Made by a program: the position numbers and the translations under genes
Shown here: one piece after another, positions 5,537-7,626 of the stretch
How the letters are laid out: every line of letters begins with the position of its first letter
Numbering within the stretch: the first letter of the stretch is position 1
Source: Clostridium sp.
Lineage (GTDB): Bacteria; Bacillota; Clostridia; Clostridiales; Clostridiaceae
Assembly (NCBI GenBank): GCA_012511315.1
Contig: JAAZGI010000152.1
Location: 1 to 7,626 of the forward strand
Reading direction: 5' to 3'
Length of the DNA stretch: 7,626 bases
The notes under the pieces: generated by a model
Seen by the model: the letters and a program-made list of their open reading frames with translations, nothing else
Database searches by the model: none
Told to the model about the DNA's origin: nothing

Positions 5537-6862
5537 TTACCGTTTTAAATAATCGAGTCGTATGTCCTCTGGAACTAAGTTGCCACCGGTTGCCCAAGCA
5601 ATATGTATACTATTGTCCATGTGTTTGGTTAGGCCTTGATTTTCAACAAACTGTCGCCCCTCTTCATACTGAAGAAGTTGAATGGGTCCCTCAAAGGCCG
5701 ATGCAGCACTGGGTTCAATAAAAATTTCCTCTGTCTTATTTAAGCCTTGCAAATAATGATAAAGCTTTTCATCGTGAAGGGTAAATACTCCGCTTAACAT
5801 CTTTTTCATGACTAAGCCTACAAATTTTGATGGTCTAGCCACAGCCAGTCCATCGGCTTCAGTCAAACCAGATAATCCGACATCTTGCACACTAATCTCA
5901 TGATTCAACCCAGATGCCATTCCTACAAGCATGCAGGGCGTCTCTACCGGCTCAATAAAGAAGATGTGGACATTTGGTCCGAACACTGTCTTAAGGCCGT
6001 AGGCGATGCCACCAGGTGCACCACCAACGCCACAAGGAATGTATACAAATAGAGGATGCTCATCATCTATCACGATATTTTTCTCATCCAACTGACGTGC
6101 TAGACGGCGTGCCGCCACGGCATATCCATAAAAAAGAGTCTTTGAATTTTCATCATCAACAAAATAACTTTTCGAGTCGTCTTCAGAAAGTCTGCGTCCC
6201 TCAGCTACGGCCTTTTCATAGTCTCCCTCATACTCCTTGACCACTGCGCCATGGCGTCGCAAGAGTTCTTTTTTCCATTCTCGAGCATCATTGGACATAT
6301 GGACTGTCACCTGATAACCCAAGCTCGCACTAATAATTCCAATACTGAGTCCTAAATTCCCTGTGGAACCTACGTGGATTGAGTAATTGGAAAAGAACTT
6401 ACGACTCTCCTCCTTAGCCAATTTTGCATAAGATTCTCCAGGTTCTATCAAACCGTGCTCCAGAGCTAAATCCTCTGAGTGCTTTAAAATTTCATAAATG
6501 CCCCCACGTGCCTTAACAGATCCAGCGATGGGAAGATTACTATCCATTTTTAAAAACAAACGTCCCTTAAAGCTATCTCTTTCAGCTTTCAACCAAGCCA
6601 ACATGACTGGAACTTCAGTTAAGGGTGATTCAATCAAACCTTGATTTGACTTGGTTTCGGGAAAAGCTCTTTGAATATAGTCGGCAAATCGCGCAAGACG
6701 CTCTTCTGCATCATCAATACCCTGAACCGACAACCCTTCGATGTTAAGATCAGGCTCTTCTTTAACATAAGGATTTGTCCAAAGCATTTCTTGTCTAGAA
6801 GCTACTGTTTGCAGAATGGGGCTTTCTTTTAAAACCATTTGGATATTCATTTCTTTAGCCAT
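5537..6862 (-). CDS. dsdA: D-serine ammonia-lyase (D-serine dehydratase)
   Basis: Pyridoxal-phosphate enzyme of the cytosol that converts D-serine to pyruvate and ammonia, detoxifying D-serine or using it as carbon and nitrogen source. Length, 441 aa, equals the Escherichia coli enzyme (442), and similarity is visible end to end. The cofactor lysine is Lys117 in the motif AGSVKARGG. The phosphate-binding glycine loop is GSTGNLGLS (165-173), followed by the DsdA-type stretches VTVHMSNDAREWKK (185-198), FVDDENSKTLF (234-244), YIPCGVGGAPGG (274-285) and WATGGNLVPE (423-432). These distinguish it from threonine dehydratase and diaminopropionate lyase. The ATG at 6862 is chosen because AAGAAAGGA lies 9 nt upstream, while the next in-frame ATG at residue 5 is too far from it. 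No dsdC regulator or dsdX permease is adjacent within the window. Its own long upstream region suggests separate regulation. Confidence 0.95.
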   Translation of the reverse strand: MAKEMNIQMVLKESPILQTVASRQEMLWTNPYVKEEPDLNIEGLSVQGIDDAEERLARFADYIQRAFPETKSNQGLIESPLTEVPVMLAWLKAERDSFKGRLFLKMDSNLPIAGSVKARGGIYEILKHSEDLALEHGLIEPGESYAKLAKEESRKFFSNYSIHVGSTGNLGLSIGIISASLGYQVTVHMSNDAREWKKELLRRHGAVVKEYEGDYEKAVAEGRRLSEDDSKSYFVDDENSKTLFYGYAVAARRLARQLDEKNIVIDDEHPLFVYIPCGVGGAPGGIAYGLKTVFGPNVHIFFIEPVETPCMLVGMASGLNHEISVQDVGLSGLTEADGLAVARPSKFVGLVMKKMLSGVFTLHDEKLYHYLQGLNKTEEIFIEPSAASAFEGPIQLLQYEEGRQFVENQGLTKHMDNSIHIAWATGGNLVPEDIRLDYLKR

Positions 6863-6890
6863 ATTGTTTCATCCTTTCTTAATTGTTCAG

Positions 6891-7029
6891 TGGTTTAAAA
6901 TAAGTGACATATCACTAATACTTAGTTCATTCTATTTTTAACTTTATTGTATTTTAAAATCAACATTATAACATTTCATATAAACCATATTATTTCTATT
7001 CTAATGGTTTGTTAAGGTAAAAACCATTA
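6891..7029. repeat. Cluster of TGGTTT / AAACCA half-sites and a palindrome upstream of dsdA
   Basis: A 9-bp inverted repeat, TAATGGTTT (7002-7010) and AAACCATTA (7021-7029), has a 10-nt spacer. A third half-site, AAACCAT (6982-6988), sits just upstream of the predicted -10, and a fourth, TGGTTT, is at 6891-6896 in the leader. A separate palindrome, AGTGA (6903-6907), four bases, TCACT (6912-6916), also lies in the leader. The arrangement around the promoter suggests transcription factor binding, but no factor can be named. Confidence 0.45.
6965..6973 (-). promoter_or_regulatory. Extended -10 promoter of dsdA
   Basis: Minus-strand TGTTATAAT combines a perfect TATAAT with the extended TGn motif, about 100 nt upstream of the dsdA start. 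No acceptable -35 hexamer is at the right distance, which would suit an activator-dependent promoter. A competing weaker pair, TTGATT and TAAAAA 17 nt apart, lies slightly downstream, so the exact start of transcription is uncertain. Confidence 0.5.
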
Positions 7030-7303
7030 AGAGTTAACTTTTTAAATCAACTACTTACTTTTCCCCTTCAAAACTCAAACTATCCTTGTATATCGGTTTT
7101 AGTCAGAGCGGTGAGGCAATGACTGGCACTTTCTTATATTCCCCCCTTCATTCCATCTTCTATTTAACTTGAAGTGGGATCCAACTTATTAATTCGACTG
7201 AAAAACCAAACATTGTATATCTCGGGAACATCAAAAATCTATAAGGAACTGTTTCTATCAATCCCCCACCTCGATTCGCCAACAGTATTGCTAAGTTTAA
7301 TAC
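7030..7303. other. Intergenic stretch with no gene detected
   Basis: Between the dsdA control region and the rRNA operon terminator I see no open frame with a credible ribosome binding site on either strand. The only structures noted are a near-palindrome, AAGTGGGATCCAACTT at 7172-7187 (two mismatched positions), and a weak AGTCA/TGACT repeat around 7101-7125. I found no T-box signature motif and no recognisable riboswitch. Confidence 0.5.
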
Positions 7304-7358
7304 TAAAAAAACAAAAAACAAAAAAAGCTCTCAGAAAACCATAGGTTCTCCTTTGAGC
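7304..7358 (-). terminator. Second (main) terminator of the rRNA-tRNA operon
   Basis: The minus-strand hairpin spans 7358 to 7327: an outer GAGC/GCTC stem is separated by an internal loop from an inner stem with GAGAACC paired imperfectly to GGTTTTC around the loop TAT. It is followed by about 20 nt of nearly pure T broken by two G (7304-7326). The long U tract makes this the stronger of the two terminators. Confidence 0.8.
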
Positions 7359-7401
7359 CTTCTTATACATTTCAATTAATTTTTCTTTCAAAAAGCAATA
7401 A

Positions 7402-7426
7402 AGAGTCCATACATCGTACAGACTCT
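7402..7426 (-). terminator. First terminator after tRNA-Asn
   Basis: AGAGTC (7402-7407) and GACTCT (7421-7426) form a 6-bp stem, with a further TAC/GTA pairing inside beyond a two-base mismatch. On the minus strand it begins a few bases after the tRNA 3' end and is followed by the T-rich TTATTGCTTTTT. It could act as a terminator or as a processing hairpin. Confidence 0.6.
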
Positions 7427-7429
7427 CGT

Positions 7430-7504
<75 letters not shown>

Positions 7505-7509
7505 TTATT

Positions 7510-7527
7510 GCAGTTCGAAGGAACTGC
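7510..7527 (-). other. Processing hairpin in the 5S-tRNA spacer
   Basis: GCAGTTC and GAACTGC form a perfect 7-bp stem with a 4-nt loop, filling most of the short spacer between 5S rRNA and tRNA-Asn. Lacking a T tract, it is more likely an RNA processing signal than a terminator. Confidence 0.5.
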
Positions 7528-7531
7528 TAAA

Positions 7532-7626
7532 CTGGCGTCAACTTACTTTCCCACACGGTCTCCCATGCAGTATCATCAGCACTATAAGGCTTAACCATCG
7601 TGTTCGGGATGGGAACGGGTGTAGCC
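7532..7626 (-). rRNA. rrf: 5S ribosomal RNA (3' part; 5' end outside window)
   Basis: The minus strand entering from the right edge carries the conserved 5S segments CCCGTTCCCATCCCGAACACG, GTTAAGCC, GATGATACTGCATGGGAGACC and GTGGGAAAGTA, ending near GACGCCAG. About 95 nt are present of the usual 115-120, so roughly 20 nt of the 5' end lie beyond the window. The 3' boundary is placed by analogy and may be off by a few bases. It implies a 16S-23S-5S-tRNA operon transcribed right to left into this window. Confidence 0.93.

Noticed and set aside
6016..6240. Plus-strand open frame opposite dsdA
   Set aside because: His- and Pro-rich translation typical of an antisense frame, with no ribosome binding site.
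7030..7303. Possible T-box, riboswitch or small protein gene upstream of dsdA
   Set aside because: No conserved T-box motif, no known riboswitch core, and the only frame behind a purine-rich stretch (GTG near 7131, minus strand) is eight codons long.

Overview
The window looks like a stretch of chromosome from a low-to-moderate-GC Firmicute, probably of the Clostridia. The grounds are A+T-rich intergenic DNA, strong GGAGG-type ribosome binding sites, several extended -10 promoters, U-tract hairpin terminators, and protein types common in that phylum: a YflG-like methionine aminopeptidase, a BusR-like GntR/RCK_C regulator, and an EF-G paralogue. I cannot name the genus. I see no insertion sequence, phage gene, CRISPR array or toxin-antitoxin pair.

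Layout from left to right. (1) 1-713, minus: the N-terminal three quarters of a ROK-family sugar kinase, cut by the window edge, with an extended -10 promoter at 746-754. (2) 809-848: a 12-bp hairpin that probably terminates the next gene. (3) 868-2970, minus: a complete EF-G paralogue (EF-G2 / FusA2 type) with altered switch I and G3 motifs and a near-consensus promoter at 3064-3092. (4) 3228-3992 and 4096-4746, plus: a type I methionine aminopeptidase, then a GntR winged-helix regulator fused to an RCK_C (TrkA-C) domain. The latter is the architecture of the c-di-AMP-sensing repressor BusR. No terminator separates the two genes, so they may be one operon. A 16-bp hairpin at 4832-4869 ends it and can also serve the convergent gene. 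(5) 4970-5383, minus: a small DUF1622 membrane protein with a TTG start. (6) 5537-6862, minus: D-serine ammonia-lyase (dsdA), preceded by an intergenic stretch with repeated TGGTTT/AAACCA half-sites. (7) 7304-7626, minus: the tail of a ribosomal RNA operon, with the 3' part of 5S rRNA, tRNA-Asn(GUU), and two hairpin terminators in tandem.

The genes do not form one obvious pathway. The clearest candidate unit is map plus the BusR-like regulator, which would link N-terminal methionine processing to an osmotic / c-di-AMP signal. This is inference: BusR homologues are known for controlling an osmolyte transporter, and none is present here. The ROK kinase (sugar phosphorylation) and DsdA (D-serine to pyruvate and ammonia) are stand-alone catabolic functions. 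EF-G2 and the rRNA/tRNA cluster belong to translation. I found no strong case for a wholly undescribed multi-gene system. The most useful leads are the atypical GTPase motifs of EF-G2, the map-BusR pairing, and several unexplained inverted repeats in promoter regions.
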